Part shown: piece after piece, positions 6,318 through 7,251 of the stretch
How the letters are laid out: each line of letters begins with the position of its first letter
How positions within the stretch are numbered: position 1 is the stretch's first letter
Source: Armatimonadota bacterium
GTDB lineage: Bacteria > Sysuimicrobiota > Sysuimicrobiia > Sysuimicrobiales > Humicultoraceae
Assembly (NCBI GenBank): GCA_016198805.1
Contig: JACQHU010000182.1
Coordinates: 1 to 7,251 of the forward strand
Reading direction: 5' to 3'
DNA length: 7,251 nucleotides
Notes under the pieces: generated by a model
What the model was told of the DNA's origin: nothing
The model's input: the letters and a program-made list of their open reading frames with translations, nothing else
Database searches by the model: none
Made by a program: the position numbers and the translations under genes

Positions 6318-6754
6318 AAACTCCGGTTCACGTGGCGACGGCGGCGCGCCCGGCCGGCGATGGTTCGTTTGCCATCGCGGCGGTCCTCCGCTGGGATGGG
6401 CCGCGCTCGCCGCGCGTTGCGACACGCCGGCTTCGGCGGCAGGATCAGATTCCGCCCGTCTATCGTGCGCTGCTCTTCGGCCTGTGGGAGGCGCGCCGCC
6501 TGGGGGCGAGGTCCATCGTGCTCGCCACCGACGACGCCGACGCCGTGGCAGTGCTGAGCGGGACCGCGTCCCCGCCTGCCGGGGCTGTGGTGGCCTGCCT
6601 GCAGATTCGGGCGCTCCTTTACGCGTTTGAGACGGCAGAGATCAGTTGGCTGGCCCCCGCCCGCAATCAGGAAGCGATCTTCGCGGCTGAGGCGGCCACT
6701 CACTGCCGCCGGCCGGCGTACAGCGACCTTCCGCTCTGGGCGGCTGCCTCCTGA
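6314..6754 (+). CDS. RNase H-like fold protein lacking most catalytic acids
   Basis: This 146-residue protein has the outline of a type I RNase H / RVT_3 domain. An opening strand and turn (VHVATAARPAGDGSFAIAAV, 5-24) is followed by helix A (IPPVYRALLFGLWEARRLGA, 46-65) and a strand ending in VLATDDADAVAVLSG (69-83). A C-terminal SWLAPARNQEAIFAAEAA (111-128) matches the family's W-P-R-x-x-N-x-x-A-D helix. By eye alignment, the first catalytic Asp is replaced by Thr/Ala (9-11), the helix-A Glu by Val49 and the final Asp by Ile122. Only Asp73/74 remains. An RNase H catalytic role is therefore doubtful; nucleic-acid binding or a scaffold role is possible. GTG 6314 overlaps the preceding stop (GTGA), with GGAGGTG at 6302-6308 well spaced. 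It is probably the last gene of the lexA unit. Assignment is by motif pattern only. Confidence 0.65.
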   Translation: MKTPVHVATAARPAGDGSFAIAAVLRWDGPRSPRVATRRLRRQDQIPPVYRALLFGLWEARRLGARSIVLATDDADAVAVLSGTASPPAGAVVACLQIRALLYAFETAEISWLAPARNQEAIFAAEAATHCRRPAYSDLPLWAAAS

Positions 6755-6831
6755 CGGGGACCTGAAGGATTCCCGCCTGAGGCGCAGGGCGCCATCGCTA
6801 ACCTGCAGAAGTCCTCTCCACCCGTTTCGCC

Positions 6832-7251
6832 ATGGCACAGGATGCCGCTGCTTCGCTTCTCGCGCAGGGTGAAGGCCACCTGGAGGCCGGCGAGTGGGCC
6901 GAAGCCGAGGCCGCGTTTCGGCGCGCCGTTGAGGCCGCCCCGACATCAGCGCAGGCATTCAGCAAACTGGGAGTCGCGCTTGCCCATCAGCGGCGCCTCC
7001 AGGAGGCGGAGCAGGCGTTTGCGCGGGCGGTGAGCCTGAATCCCGCCTTCGCGCCGGCGTGGAGCAATCTGGGCAATATCTACCGGGAGAGCGGTCGCAC
7101 GGAGCAGGCGCTGGACGCCTATCAGCGCGCGGTCGCCGCCGACCCCGATTACTGGATCGCCCACCAGAACCTTGGCGGGCTCTACAAGCAACTCGGCCGG
7201 ACCGGGGAAGCCATTGCCTCCCTCAGGAGGGCGACCAGACTGTCGGCGAAA
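6832..7251 (+). CDS. Tetratricopeptide-repeat protein, 3' end outside the window
   Basis: The frame is open from ATG 6832 to the end of the window, giving 140 residues with no stop. They form four consecutive 34-residue TPR units, at about 6-39, 40-73, 74-107 and 108-140. Each shows the pattern of a Leu-Gly pair early in helix A, Ala at position 20 and Ala at 27, and a Pro near 32 (clearest in AWSNLGNIYRESGRTEQAL, 76-94). There is no signal peptide or membrane segment in the visible part, so it appears cytoplasmic so far, and TPRs usually bind proteins. An in-frame TAA at 6799-6801 and no GTG/TTG in between make ATG 6832 the only usual start. No Shine-Dalgarno precedes it. It may be the N-terminal part of a larger protein such as a TPR-glycosyltransferase. 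Any link to the lexA unit is unproven. Confidence 0.88.
   Translation, partial: MAQDAAASLLAQGEGHLEAGEWAEAEAAFRRAVEAAPTSAQAFSKLGVALAHQRRLQEAEQAFARAVSLNPAFAPAWSNLGNIYRESGRTEQALDAYQRAVAADPDYWIAHQNLGGLYKQLGRTGEAIASLRRATRLSAK

Noticed and set aside
6781..6793. GGCGC-AGG-GCGCC hairpin after the RNase H-like gene, considered as a terminator
   Set aside because: It has only a 5-bp stem and no T-run, and such short GC palindromes are frequent by chance at this base composition.
6062..6958. Minus-strand open frame of 298 codons spanning the lexA end, both small genes and the TPR start
   Set aside because: The translation is Arg/Pro-rich with no motif, and it conflicts with four + strand genes that have ribosome sites, coupling or clear domains.

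Overview
The window is GC-rich bacterial DNA. All nine genes I can support lie on the + strand, and most gene junctions are tight stop/start overlaps. It holds two transcription blocks and the start of a third gene region. The organism looks like a high-GC bacterium of the Bacillota/Chloroflexota/Armatimonadota/Deinococcus-Thermus sort. The reasons are the glycine decarboxylase P-protein split into two subunits, LexA operators of the Bacillus (CGAAC-N4-GTTCG) type rather than the E. coli type, frequent GTG starts, and a Shine-Dalgarno with an 11-base match to the usual 16S tail. I cannot place it more finely from this sequence.

Block 1 (8-5326) is a glycine cleavage operon in the order gcvT, gcvH, gcvPA, gcvPB, followed by a PLP-dependent threonine/serine dehydratase-like gene. 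GcvPA/PB decarboxylates glycine and passes the aminomethyl group to the lipoyl arm of GcvH (Lys62). GcvT then releases ammonia and transfers the one-carbon unit to tetrahydrofolate. The L-protein (dihydrolipoyl dehydrogenase) is not in the window. The dehydratase starts inside the gcvPB stop codon. If serine hydroxymethyltransferase is encoded elsewhere, the set would allow glycine to serine to pyruvate plus ammonia.

A 161-base intergenic region (5327-5487) separates the blocks. It contains a weak hairpin at the end of block 1, a perfect 8-bp inverted repeat with a 3-base loop (5385-5403), and two near-consensus LexA boxes 36 bp apart (5412-5425 and 5448-5461). It ends with candidate promoter elements and a very strong ribosome binding site for lexA.

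Block 2 (5488-6754) is a probable autoregulated SOS-type unit. It begins with lexA, with all autocleavage residues intact. Next is a 67-residue basic protein with one C-terminal membrane segment. Last is a 146-residue protein that resembles an RNase H fold but lacks most of the catalytic acids. The last two genes are joined to lexA by 4-base GTGA overlaps and are the least familiar part of the window. After a 77-base gap a tetratricopeptide-repeat protein begins at 6832 and runs off the window end.

No RNA gene, CRISPR array, insertion sequence or riboswitch was seen.
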